Positions 1 through 7,479 of a DNA stretch of 64,000 nt are shown here, one piece after another. The position numbers and the translations under genes are program-made. The DNA comes from Bradyrhizobium oligotrophicum S58 (GTDB lineage: Bacteria; Pseudomonadota; Alphaproteobacteria; Rhizobiales; Xanthobacteraceae). The DNA lies in the NCBI RefSeq assembly GCF_000344805.1, contig NC_020453.1, forward strand, positions 2,542,001-2,606,000. Reading direction: 5' to 3'. Every line of letters starts with the position of its first letter. Positions within the stretch are counted from its first letter, which is position 1. The notes beneath the pieces are model-generated. The model made no database searches. It had not been told where the DNA came from and was given only the letters and a program-made list of their open reading frames with translations.

Positions 1-644
1 GCGAGCCGCGACTGCGCCGCTGTTGCGTCACGCGCGAGCACGAGGTCGGCGAGCGCCTCATGTTCCCGGATGAAACCGCTGCTGTCATCGAAGCTGCGCA
101 TCATGACGCGGCGATAGCGATAGGCCTGGTCGTAGAGATCGGAATGCGCCGCGAGCAGGCGACGCGATCCGCACGCGCCAAGCAGCGCGGTGTGAAACGC
201 CTTGTGCAACTGATCGAACTCCGGGGCGCCTTCGCGGAATTCGGTTTGCATGCGCTGGATGTAGCGGCGCATCTGATGCAGCGCGGCGATGATGCCGGCC
301 TCCCATTGGTCGCTGCCGTTCAGCATTGCGAGCCGCAGCGCCTCCTTCTCCACCACGGTGCGCAATCGCGTGATGTCGACGAGATCATCGCGGCTGACCT
401 CGGCCACGCGAAAGCCGCGCTGGCCGATGCTGACGATCAGGCCGCGCGACACCAGCCGCGACAGCCCTTCGCGCACCGGCGTCGGCCCGATCTCATAGCG
501 CTTGGCGAGCTCGACGATGCCGAGCCGCGAGCCTGGGGCGAGCACCCCTGCGACGATGTCGCGCTCGATCAAAGCGGCGGCGCGCTCGCTCAGTGTGTCG
601 CCGCTTGCCGGCTCGGTCTGCAGGATCGGGGTCGACGCGGTCAT
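1..644 (-). CDS. GntR-family (FCD/FadR subfamily) transcriptional regulator, C-terminus cut by window edge
   Basis: Read on the minus strand from the ATG at 644-642, the frame stays open to the window edge (about 214 residues). Near residues 20-80 is a winged helix-turn-helix with the GntR hallmark: a two-helix start, then the run PTPVREGLSRLVSRGLI. The all-helical part that follows (FDQLHKAFHTALLGACGS) is typical of the FCD ligand-binding domain. The start overlaps the stop of the substrate-binding protein gene by one base (TGATG), so the two are co-transcribed and translationally coupled. FCD regulators usually repress a neighbouring catabolic operon until a carboxylate effector binds. The likely targets are this operon and the divergent hydrolase genes from 1681. 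The ligand cannot be told from sequence. Confidence 0.9.
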   Translation of the reverse strand, partial: MTASTPILQTEPASGDTLSERAAALIERDIVAGVLAPGSRLGIVELAKRYEIGPTPVREGLSRLVSRGLIVSIGQRGFRVAEVSRDDLVDITRLRTVVEKEALRLAMLNGSDQWEAGIIAALHQMRRYIQRMQTEFREGAPEFDQLHKAFHTALLGACGSRRLLAAHSDLYDQAYRYRRVMMRSFDDSSGFIREHEALADLVLARDATAAQSRL

Positions 645-1582
645 CAGTCGAGGATCAGCTTCTTGAGATCGAGCTTGCTCTGTAGCATCTTCTGGGCCGA
701 CATCACGTCGACCCACCACGCGAGTTGCTCGGGCTTGAGCACCGGTTCGGCGGAGTTGGGCGTCGTGAGCTTGACCAGTTCCAGCGGCTGCTTGGTGAAT
801 TTTGCGATTGCGGCCGAGGCCTTCTCCCGGTCGTTGTTGACGATCGGCGCGGCCTCGGCGATCGCCGCGCGGAATTTCTTCACGGTCTCCGGGTTCTTCT
901 CCGCCCATTCGCGCGATGCCGCGTAGAAGATGATCGGCTCGGTGCGGGCGAGCTCGGCGGCGTAGCGGGCGCCGACGGTGCCGAGGTTGGCATTGGTCAT
1001 GCGCATCACGAACGGCTCGGCCGTCAGCACCGCATCGACGCCGCCCGACTTGATGGTGTCGGCCATGGTCGGGAACGTCACCTCGACGAAGTTGACGCTC
1101 TTCGGATCGACGCCCTTCTCGACCAGCCATTTCACGAACAGCACCTGCAGGAACGCGCCGATGCCGGGGGCGCCGACCTTCTTGCCCTTGAAGTCCTGCG
1201 GGCCGTTGATGGTGATGCCGTTGCGAACGAAGGCGGCGATGGCATCGTTCGAGGTTTTGTTCATGATCGAGGCGCCGGAGACCGCGACGAGGTCGAGGCC
1301 GCCGTCGGCCGCCTGCAGGAACACGGTGGAGGTCGGGCCGCCGATCTGGATCGAGTTGGAGAGGATGGCGGCGGGGATGTTCGAGTTGATCCCGATCAGC
1401 ACCATCTCGGCATCGAGCCCGTGCTTCTTGAAGATGCCCTCGTCGACCGCAACCATGGCCGAGGCGCAGTCGGAGGTCGCGGTACAGCCGATCTGGATCT
1501 TCTCGGCGCGTGCCGTGGCGGATGCGAGTGCGAGCGTCGTCAGCACCAAGCCGACAACAGCACTCCTGAGCCGATGACGCAT
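644..1582 (-). CDS. ABC transporter substrate-binding protein, NMT1/SsuA-like
   Basis: This 312-residue protein begins with a Sec signal peptide that ends near ARA (about residue 26). The rest is a periplasmic binding fold of the NMT1/THI5-SsuA-TauA superfamily. Visible features are an early lobe with the EGIFKKHGLDAEMV stretch and a second lobe with GVDPKSVNFVEV. Such proteins deliver small organic ligands (sulfonates, nitrate-like, pyrimidine or aromatic compounds) to an ABC importer. No permease or ATPase gene is visible next to it, so its partners may lie beyond the left edge. It is the first gene of a minus-strand pair with the GntR regulator, and it is divergent from the hydrolase operon at 1681. 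Substrate unknown. Confidence 0.85.
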   Translation of the reverse strand: MRHRLRSAVVGLVLTTLALASATARAEKIQIGCTATSDCASAMVAVDEGIFKKHGLDAEMVLIGINSNIPAAILSNSIQIGGPTSTVFLQAADGGLDLVAVSGASIMNKTSNDAIAAFVRNGITINGPQDFKGKKVGAPGIGAFLQVLFVKWLVEKGVDPKSVNFVEVTFPTMADTIKSGGVDAVLTAEPFVMRMTNANLGTVGARYAAELARTEPIIFYAASREWAEKNPETVKKFRAAIAEAAPIVNNDREKASAAIAKFTKQPLELVKLTTPNSAEPVLKPEQLAWWVDVMSAQKMLQSKLDLKKLILD

Positions 1583-1680
1583 CGTTGTCTCCTCGCCGGA
1601 GGACCCGTCTCGGCCCCCTCTTGTTTATCGATATTTTCTATGTTTGTATATTTTCAGATAGAACACAAGGGGAGGCCGGT
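1583..1680. promoter_or_regulatory. Divergent AT-rich promoter region with possible operator dyads
   Basis: This 98-bp gap separates the transporter-regulator pair from the hydrolase operon and is far richer in A/T than its surroundings. It contains the 8-bp palindrome TATCGATA (1626-1633) and an inverted repeat TTCTAT (1636-1641) / ATAGAA (1658-1663). A GGGGAGG ribosome-binding site (about 1669-1674) serves the GTG start at 1681. The dyads are plausible sites for the adjacent GntR regulator. That link is inferred from position only. Confidence 0.4.
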
Positions 1681-2670
1681 GTGAAACTTGCGACATTTCG
1701 AACCGAGGGCGGGGAGCGGATCGGCGTGGTCCATGGCGGCGACACCAGACTGTTTGACCTGGCCGCGGCCGCTGAACGCGCCAGCGCGGGCAATCCGGCC
1801 TTCGTTTCGATGCTGTCGCTGATCGATGCCGGCGAGGCTGCGCTGGACGACGCGCGCGCACTGGTCGAGCGTTACGGCAGCGACGAGAGTCTGTCCTACG
1901 ACGTCGCCGCGACCGAGCTGCTGGCGCCGGTACCCGAGCCGCGACAGATGCGCGACGGCATGTCGTTCCCGCTGCACATCCTGCAGGCGCCTCGCGGCCA
2001 GCGCAAACTTGCGGCGCGGCAACGCGGCGACACGGATGAACTCGCGCGCATCGATGCCGAGCCGCTCGGCGAACTGCCCGAAGTCTATCGCAAGGTGCCG
2101 ATCTTCTACATCACCAACCGCTTCAGCGTGCGCGGCCCCAACACGACCGTGAAATGGCCGCGCTACAGCAAGGTGATGGATTACGAGCTGGAGTTCGGCG
2201 TCATCACCAAGGGCAGGGGCAAGGACATCCCGGCGACGAAGGCAAGCGACCACATCTTCGGCTTCACCATCTTCAACGACTTCTCCGCGCGCGATACCCA
2301 GCGCGTCGAGATGGACGGTCGGCTCGGCCCGTCCAAGGGCAAGAGTTTTGATGGCGGCAACGTCATGGGGCCATGGATCGTCACACCCGATGAGATCGGC
2401 GATCCCTACCGCCTGAAGATGGAGGCGCGGGTCAATGGCGAGGTGCGCTCGCGCGGCACTAGCGAGGGCATGCTGTTCCCGTTCGAGGAGTTGATCGCCT
2501 ATATCAGCAAGGACGAGACCCTGATGCCGGGCGAGTTCATCGGCTCCGGCACCGTCGGCAACGGCTGCGGGCTGGAGCTCGGCTGGTATCTCGAGCATGG
2601 CGACGTCATCGAGCTCGAGGTCGAGAAGATCGGGATCTTGAAGAACAAGGTCGAACGGCAGGACAGCTGA
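1681..2670 (+). CDS. Fumarylacetoacetate hydrolase-family protein
   Basis: The GTG at 1681 is taken as start because it follows a GGGGAGG ribosome-binding site, and the protein then opens with a typical VKLATFR strand (329 residues). The C-terminal two thirds form the fumarylacetoacetase fold, with metal-binding acidic residues in MDYELEFGVIT and the FSARDTQ and GSGTVGNG stretches. Family members hydrolyse carbon-carbon bonds of beta-diketones or decarboxylate or hydrate ring-cleavage products. The next gene (2723) is a cyclase-family metal hydrolase, which suggests two steps of one degradation path. A second fumarylacetoacetase-fold gene lies at 4642. The substrate is unknown. Confidence 0.88.
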   Translation: MKLATFRTEGGERIGVVHGGDTRLFDLAAAAERASAGNPAFVSMLSLIDAGEAALDDARALVERYGSDESLSYDVAATELLAPVPEPRQMRDGMSFPLHILQAPRGQRKLAARQRGDTDELARIDAEPLGELPEVYRKVPIFYITNRFSVRGPNTTVKWPRYSKVMDYELEFGVITKGRGKDIPATKASDHIFGFTIFNDFSARDTQRVEMDGRLGPSKGKSFDGGNVMGPWIVTPDEIGDPYRLKMEARVNGEVRSRGTSEGMLFPFEELIAYISKDETLMPGEFIGSGTVGNGCGLELGWYLEHGDVIELEVEKIGILKNKVERQDS

Positions 2671-2722
2671 GGCCGGCGACAACTCACGCGACAACGACAA
2701 CAACAATGAGAGAGGACCGCCC

Positions 2723-3499
2723 ATGGCCCGCAAGCTGATCGACATCTCCGTCCCCTTGCAGAACGACGTGCCCGCCGATCCGCCCGGCAACCATCCGACC
2801 ATCACCTATATCGATCACCAGCAGGGGCTGCCGCGCATGCTGCAGTTCTTCGACGGGCTGAAGGCCGAGGATCTGCCGGACGGGCAGGGCTGGGCGGTCG
2901 AGCAGGTGAATCTCTCGACCCACAATGGCACGCATCTCGATGCGCCCTGGCACTTCCACCCCACCATGAACCGCGGCGAGCGCGCCTGGACCATCGACGA
3001 GGTGCCGCTGGAATGGTGCCTGCAGCCCGGCGTGAAGCTCGACTTCCGCCATTTTGCGGACGGCTATGTGGTGACGGCCAAGGATGTCGAGGACGAATTG
3101 AAGCGCATCGATCATACGCTGTCGCCGCTCGAGATCGTCGTCGTCAACACCGCGGCCGGTGCGCGCTTCGGGCAGGCCAACTACGTCAATTCCGGCTGCG
3201 GCATGGGTTACGAGGCGACGATGTATCTGCTCGAGCGTGGCGTGCGTCTCACCGGTACCGACGGCTGGAGCTGGGACGCGCCGTTCGTGTTCACCGCGCA
3301 GAAATACGCCGAGACCCACGACGCCGCCTTGATCTGGGAAGGCCACAAGGCCGGCCGCCACATCGGCTATTGCCATCTCGAGAAGCTGCACAATCTGGAG
3401 CAATTGCCGTCGACGGGGTTCACGGTGTCGTGCTTCCCTGTGAAGATCGAGCGTGCCTCGGCGGGCTGGACGCGAGCGGTGGCGATTGTGGACGGGTGA
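2723..3499 (+). CDS. Cyclase-family metal-dependent hydrolase (kynurenine formamidase-like)
   Basis: The 258-residue protein carries the family signature HNGTHLDAPWHF near residue 70, whose His and Asp residues bind the metal. A downstream TDGWSWD segment and a conserved His (HKAGRH) match the same fold. Relatives include kynurenine formamidase (KynB), isatin hydrolase and antibiotic cyclases. The enzyme most likely opens a ring or hydrolyses an amide or ester. The gene lies 52 bp after the hydrolase stop with an AGAGAGGA ribosome-binding site, so both probably form one transcript. It is longer than classical KynB (about 210 residues), and no kynureninase is nearby, so tryptophan breakdown is not assumed. 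Confidence 0.87.
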   Translation: MARKLIDISVPLQNDVPADPPGNHPTITYIDHQQGLPRMLQFFDGLKAEDLPDGQGWAVEQVNLSTHNGTHLDAPWHFHPTMNRGERAWTIDEVPLEWCLQPGVKLDFRHFADGYVVTAKDVEDELKRIDHTLSPLEIVVVNTAAGARFGQANYVNSGCGMGYEATMYLLERGVRLTGTDGWSWDAPFVFTAQKYAETHDAALIWEGHKAGRHIGYCHLEKLHNLEQLPSTGFTVSCFPVKIERASAGWTRAVAIVDG

Positions 3500-3575
3500 G
3501 GGGAGCTTTGAGTCTGCGTCCCGCAAGCCACTCTTTGACTTCATCACAGGTCGAGCGGCGATGGCGGTGTACCTC

Positions 3576-3825
3576 GCCCCGCTTGCGGGGAGAGGTCGGA
3601 TTGCATCGAAGATGCAATCCGGGTGAGGGGGTACAGGTCTCTCCACGCACTCTCCCGGTGCGTTTGCCCCTACCAACACTTCCCGTGCGTCTGCCCCTCA
3701 CCCCAACCCCCTCCCCGTGAAGAACGGGGAGAGGGAGCGCACCGTCGTTGCGGCGGGAGCTCGTCTCCAATTTCTAGAGATGTCTGAATCTCGTAGCCGT
3801 AAGAACGGGGAGAGGGAGCGCGCTG
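3576..3825. repeat. Cluster of GGGGAGAGGG-type palindromic repeats
   Basis: A perfect 11-bp hairpin CGGATTGCATC (3597-3607) / GATGCAATCCG (3611-3621) with a 3-base loop is flanked by GGGGAGAGG and GGGTGAGGGGG. Further along, AGAACGGGGAGAGGGAGCG occurs twice, around 3720 and 3803. Related copies lie at about 45690-45760, 45915-45985 and 51397-51565. These are intergenic repeats of the REP/RPE kind common in rhizobial genomes. Confidence 0.75.
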
Positions 3826-4338
3826 TTGTCGGCGCGACAGCCGGGACAAATTGTTCGCACTTGTTGTTGTGAGAAACCGTTCGTTCGCTGGCAAGCGGTT
3901 GCTGCCCGACGGGCGACTCGGCCTGTGCCCAATGAGCGAATCGCACCTCTTAATCGGCTGCTGAGGCTCGCTCGACAGATCCGATTGCCATGCGCCGAAA
4001 ACGAAAATTCCGCAGCACCCTCAGCACGATCACCACTGTCCAGACCGTCGCCCGAAAATATTCTTATTTCGCTTTATTGGAATTCATGCTCTCCTCCCGC
4101 TATCCCGTCCCATGCAGAGGGGCGTACGCGTCGTCACGATACGTAGGGGCGGGGAGCGGTGGCCGCGAGCTTGTCAGGTGCTTTGCGCTGGACGATTGGC
4201 AGCTCGTGGACGTTCAAGCCGTGTGGTCCTGGCGCCCCGACGCTGGCGCTAAGTTGGCGTGACATGACGTGTCACACTGACGACGGGGGCAACCAAGCCG
4301 GTCCCCGAGGAGAGCACGGAGCAGACGTTAAGACTATC

Positions 4339-4463
4339 GCGCAGGGAGGGCCGGGTCGTCCGGCTGAACCTGTGGTTCCTGCCCCGTGCAATTTTTCCGC
4401 ACGGGGGCCACGGGCCTCAGTCGAGGTCCGGCCTTCCCTGCGCCCTCGCGTCTTCTGCGAGGG
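4339..4463. ncRNA. Candidate structured RNA or structured repeat element
   Basis: Outer arms GCGCAGGGAGGGCCGG (4339-4354) and CCGGCCTTCCCTGCGC (4428-4443) pair over 16 positions with a single G-U. They enclose a perfect hairpin CCCCGTGC (4382-4389) / GCACGGGG (4399-4406). A third hairpin CCCTCGC (4443-4449) / GCGAGGG (4457-4463) follows immediately. Nested, nearly exact pairing of this size suggests selection on RNA or DNA structure. Similar elements occur between genes in Bradyrhizobium as far as I recall, but no family name can be assigned. Strand is not determined. Confidence 0.45.
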
Positions 4464-4641
4464 TCTCGAGCATCCCCTCGGACGCGTGTTGCGCCGCGAG
4501 AGCGACGGCGCGTGAGCGCATGAGTGGCTGAGCGCATGGTGGCGCTGGCATACTGGATATGCTTATCAGTCAAGTGCGCCGAAACCGCGCAAAAGACAAA
4601 CAAGCCGCCGGTCGCAACGGCCGATTCCAGGAGGAACCCAG

Positions 4642-5436
4642 ATGGCAGACACCTCACGCCGCAATCTTCTCGCCGCCGGCAGCGCCGCCGCCGCCGCCGC
4701 GATCCTGACGGACGCGCGTCCGGCTGAAGCGCAAACCGGGCCGAAGCCGATCTTCGCCATTCCCGCGATCTCAATTCCGATCGTCGGCGAACCCGGCGTA
4801 TTCCCGGTCCGCCGCATCTATTGCATCGGCCGCAACTATGCGGCGCATGCCATCGAGCGCGGCTCCGATCCGAACCGCGAGCCGCCGTTCTTCTTCCAGA
4901 AGCCGACCGACGCGATCCAGAACGTCGCCGTCGGCGAGGTCGTCGATCATCCCTATCCGTCGCTGACCAAGAACTATCACCACGAGGTCGAACTCGTCGC
5001 TGCGCTGAAATCCGGCGGCACCAACATCCCGGCCGAACAGGCGCTCGATCACGTCTATGGCTACGCGCTTGGCCTCGACATGACCCGGCGCGACCTGCAG
5101 AACGGCATGGCCGCCGAGAAGAAGCCGTGGGAGATCGGCAAGAGTTTTGATCATGCCGCCGTGCTCGGCCCGATCCATCCGGTGGCGAAGGTCGGCCATT
5201 TCACCAAGGGCGCGATCTCATTGGCCGTCAATGGGACGGTCCGGCAGAACTCCGATCTCACCAAGATGATCTGGAGCGTCGCCGAGCAGATCGCGAAGCT
5301 GTCGGAGGCGTTCGAACTGAAGGCTGGCGACATCATCTATTCCGGCACGCCGGAGAATGTCGGCCCGGTCGTCAAGGGCGACGTGCTCTTGTGCAAGCTG
5401 GAGGGCCTGCCGGACATGTCGATCAAGATCGTTTGA
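4642..5436 (+). CDS. Fumarylacetoacetate hydrolase-family protein with Tat-like signal
   Basis: The N-terminus SRRNLLAAGSAAAAAAIL followed by an alanine-rich stretch up to AEAQ looks like a twin-arginine signal (cleavage near residue 30). The mature part is a compact fumarylacetoacetase domain with the RIYCIGRNYAAHA entry strand, the metal-site HEVELV and the closing YSGTPENVGPV. Total length is 264 residues and the ribosome-binding site is AGGAGG just upstream. Small FAH enzymes of this type act as acylpyruvate hydrolases or oxaloacetate tautomerases, normally in the cytosol. An exported copy is unusual. It is separated from the 1681-3499 pair by more than 1 kb and is probably transcribed alone. 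Confidence 0.87.
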   Translation: MADTSRRNLLAAGSAAAAAAILTDARPAEAQTGPKPIFAIPAISIPIVGEPGVFPVRRIYCIGRNYAAHAIERGSDPNREPPFFFQKPTDAIQNVAVGEVVDHPYPSLTKNYHHEVELVAALKSGGTNIPAEQALDHVYGYALGLDMTRRDLQNGMAAEKKPWEIGKSFDHAAVLGPIHPVAKVGHFTKGAISLAVNGTVRQNSDLTKMIWSVAEQIAKLSEAFELKAGDIIYSGTPENVGPVVKGDVLLCKLEGLPDMSIKIV

Positions 5437-5607
5437 GGGCGAGGTCGGGTTGCGTCGTGGTCCCCCAGTGCAGCTTCTCTGCGATGCTCATCAGGACGAA
5501 GCTCATTGCGGCGGCGGCGCGCCCCCTCTCCCCGCACGCGGCGGGGCGATCGCATATAAAGGTGTGACGCTGCTGGGACGAGCAATCCTGCCAGTTAGTT
5601 ACTCCGT

Positions 5608-5687
5608 CATGCCCGGGCCCATCCCGGGCATCCACGTCGTTCTCAGGAACGCCGACGACGTGGATGGCCGGGAGAAGCCCAGCCATG
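5608..5687. repeat. ATGCCCGGGC / GATGGCCGGG palindromic repeat, copy 1
   Basis: CGTCATGCCCGGGC near 5608 is followed by CATCCACGTCGTTC and then by the near-complementary GACGTGGATGGCCGGG and CAGCCATGACG. The copies at about 29514-29633 and 39357-39440 share the same arms with different loops. This marks a dispersed intergenic repeat family. Confidence 0.75.
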
Positions 5688-5791
5688 ACGACCTGGAGAG
5701 ATGCGCGCAAAACTCCGGTCGTCATATGCGATCGCCCTGCCGCGCGCGGGGGACGCGGCAGCGAGCGTTGCTGCACGCGATCCCCACAATT

Positions 5792-5832
5792 GCGGCAGGT
5801 GCAATCATCCCTCCGGATGGTGCACCTGCCGC
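5792..5832. promoter_or_regulatory. Long perfect hairpin upstream of ccoG
   Basis: Arms GCGGCAGGTGCA (5792-5803) and TGCACCTGCCGC (5821-5832) pair perfectly over 12 bp. The 17-base loop holds a further ATCC/GGAT pair. It lies 166 bp before the ccoG start. It may be an operator, an RNA structure in the ccoG leader or another mobile repeat. Function unknown. Confidence 0.35.
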
Positions 5833-5998
5833 CGCGGCACTCGCGGTGCCGCGCCTCTCATCGCGTGCCGACTGCCTTCCATCGTTGTTCCCGCGCAAAC
5901 AGGTGCTGCCAGCCGTTCGCAAGTTTGTGGCCCGACAAAGAGCCGCCGCGCACCGCCCTCTATCGTCGCTTGCAGCAGGCAGGCGAACGAGGGCAGAC

Positions 5999-7471
5999 GT
6001 GGCCATCACCATCGAGATCGATCACGCCAACACGCGGCGCATGGCGCAGGGGCCGGGTCGGAGCCGATCCCAGGCGCCTGCGCGCAGATCGCCGCAGACC
6101 GCGGGCGGCCCGGTGGTTCCGCAGGGCGTCAAGGGGCCGATCCGGCGGCTGAAATGGCTGATCCTGATCCTGACGCTCGCCGTCTACTACGTCACGCCGT
6201 TCGTGCGCTGGAACCGCGGGCCGAACGCACCGGGTCAGGCGGTGCTGCTCGACTTCGCCCACGGCAAGCTCTACCTCGGCCCGGCCGAGATCTGGCCGCA
6301 GGATCTCTATCTCATCACCGCGGCGATGCTGCTGGCGACGTTCATCCTCGTCCTGGTCAACGCGCTGGCCGGCCGCCTGTGGTGCGGCTTCGCCTGTCCG
6401 CAGACGGTGTGGACCGACCTGTTCCTGCTGGTGGAGCGGCTGGTCGAAGGCGACCGCCGGCAGCGGCTGAAGAATATCGGCGCGCCGCTGACCGCAAAGC
6501 GTATTGCGCAGATCGTCACCAAGCACGCGCTGTGGATGGCAATCGCGCTCGGCACCGGTGGCACCTTGATCTTCTACTTCACCGACGCGCCGGAACTGGT
6601 GCGCGATGTCCTGCATGGCGAGATGTCGGTGACGGCGCTGACCTGGACCTTGGTGTTCGCCGGCACGACCTACGGCCTCGCAGGCTTCGCGCGCGAGCAG
6701 GTCTGCACCTTCATGTGTCCCTGGCCGCGGCTGCAGGGCGCGATCTGGGATCCGGAAGCCTTCACCGTCAACTACCGCGATTATCGCGGCGAGGTCAGGA
6801 TGTCGGCCAAGAAGGCCGTCGAGGCGCGCTCGCAGGGGCTGCCCGCCGGCGACTGCGTCGATTGCGGCGCCTGCGTTGCGGTCTGTCCGATCGGGATCGA
6901 CATCCGCCAGGGGCCGAGCTTCGCCTGCATCAATTGCGGCCTGTGCGTCGACGCCTGCGACGGCGTGATGGCCAAGCTCGACCGGCCGCGCGGCCTGATC
7001 GACTACGAGAGCTGGCGCAATATCGAGCGTGGCCGTGTCGGCGAGCCGCGTGTCTCGCTGCTGGTCCGGCCGAAGACGATTGGGCTCGCGCTCGCCTGTG
7101 TCGCTCTGGCCGCTGTCATCGCGGTGTCGTTCGTCACCAAGACCACCGCCGTGCTGTCGGTGCAGCACGATCGCGATCCTCTGGCGGTGCGGCTATCCGA
7201 CGGCGCGGTGCGCAACGCCTACACCGTCAAGCTGCTTAACAAGTCGTCGGCGATGCAGAGCTTCAGGCTCGGCATCAGCGGCGTCGATGCGGCGCTCGCC
7301 ATCGTCGGCCATGCGACAGCGGATGCGATCGAGGTCGAGCCGGATGGCTCGGAGACGCTGCGCGTGACCCTGACCATGCCCGAGCCTGTGGATGGCGACG
7401 TCACCTTTCAGGCTGTCGATCCGAACGGGCAGGTGTTGCTGACCGCGCGCGACCGCTTCATCAACCGATAG
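5999..7471 (+). CDS. ccoG: CcoG/FixG-type cytochrome oxidase accessory copper reductase
   Basis: The GTG at 5999 gives a 490-residue protein of normal CcoG length, preceded by GAGGGCAG. There are membrane segments near residues 45-65, 105-130, 180-205 and 215-235, with the CGFACPQTVWTDLF and CTFMCPWPRLQ motifs. A soluble ferredoxin domain follows, with CVDCGACVAVCP and CINCGLCVDAC for two 4Fe-4S clusters. The last part is another membrane helix and an Ig-like periplasmic domain. CcoG reduces copper for CuB insertion into cbb3 oxidase. Here it stands alone, without ccoNOQP or ccoH/I/S. It is convergent with the acetamidase gene, whose stop is only 8 bp away. Confidence 0.93.
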   Translation: MAITIEIDHANTRRMAQGPGRSRSQAPARRSPQTAGGPVVPQGVKGPIRRLKWLILILTLAVYYVTPFVRWNRGPNAPGQAVLLDFAHGKLYLGPAEIWPQDLYLITAAMLLATFILVLVNALAGRLWCGFACPQTVWTDLFLLVERLVEGDRRQRLKNIGAPLTAKRIAQIVTKHALWMAIALGTGGTLIFYFTDAPELVRDVLHGEMSVTALTWTLVFAGTTYGLAGFAREQVCTFMCPWPRLQGAIWDPEAFTVNYRDYRGEVRMSAKKAVEARSQGLPAGDCVDCGACVAVCPIGIDIRQGPSFACINCGLCVDACDGVMAKLDRPRGLIDYESWRNIERGRVGEPRVSLLVRPKTIGLALACVALAAVIAVSFVTKTTAVLSVQHDRDPLAVRLSDGAVRNAYTVKLLNKSSAMQSFRLGISGVDAALAIVGHATADAIEVEPDGSETLRVTLTMPEPVDGDVTFQAVDPNGQVLLTARDRFINR

Positions 7472-7479
7472 AGGAGGGT

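Larger units (their letters stand above)
3500..4641. other. 1.1-kb gene-poor stretch with repeats and a structured element
   Basis: No convincing gene is visible here; the open frames lack ribosome-binding sites and known motifs. From 3576 to about 3825 the region is packed with copies of a GGGGAGAGGG palindromic repeat. From 3850 to 4300 there is AT-richer sequence without recognised content. A structured element spans 4339-4463. A short inverted repeat GCATA-CTGGA-TATGC at 4548-4562 lies 80 bp before the next gene and could be an operator. Confidence 0.6.
5437..5998. other. Repeat-bearing intergenic region upstream of ccoG
   Basis: There is no supportable gene in these 560 bp. About 5608-5687 holds a copy of the ATGCCCGGGC...GATGGCCGGG palindromic repeat. 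A long perfect hairpin lies at 5792-5832. No TTGA-N6-TCAA box for FNR/FixK was found before ccoG, although ccoG homologues in fixGHIS operons usually have one. Confidence 0.6.

Noticed and set aside
3826..4515. Several overlapping open frames in the gap before the second FAH gene
   Set aside because: No ribosome-binding sites, no motifs; one runs across the structured element at 4339-4463.
5357..5998. Upstream extension of the ccoG frame
   Set aside because: It runs through a repeat and a large hairpin, has no CcoG similarity, and the GTG at 5999 gives the normal family length.
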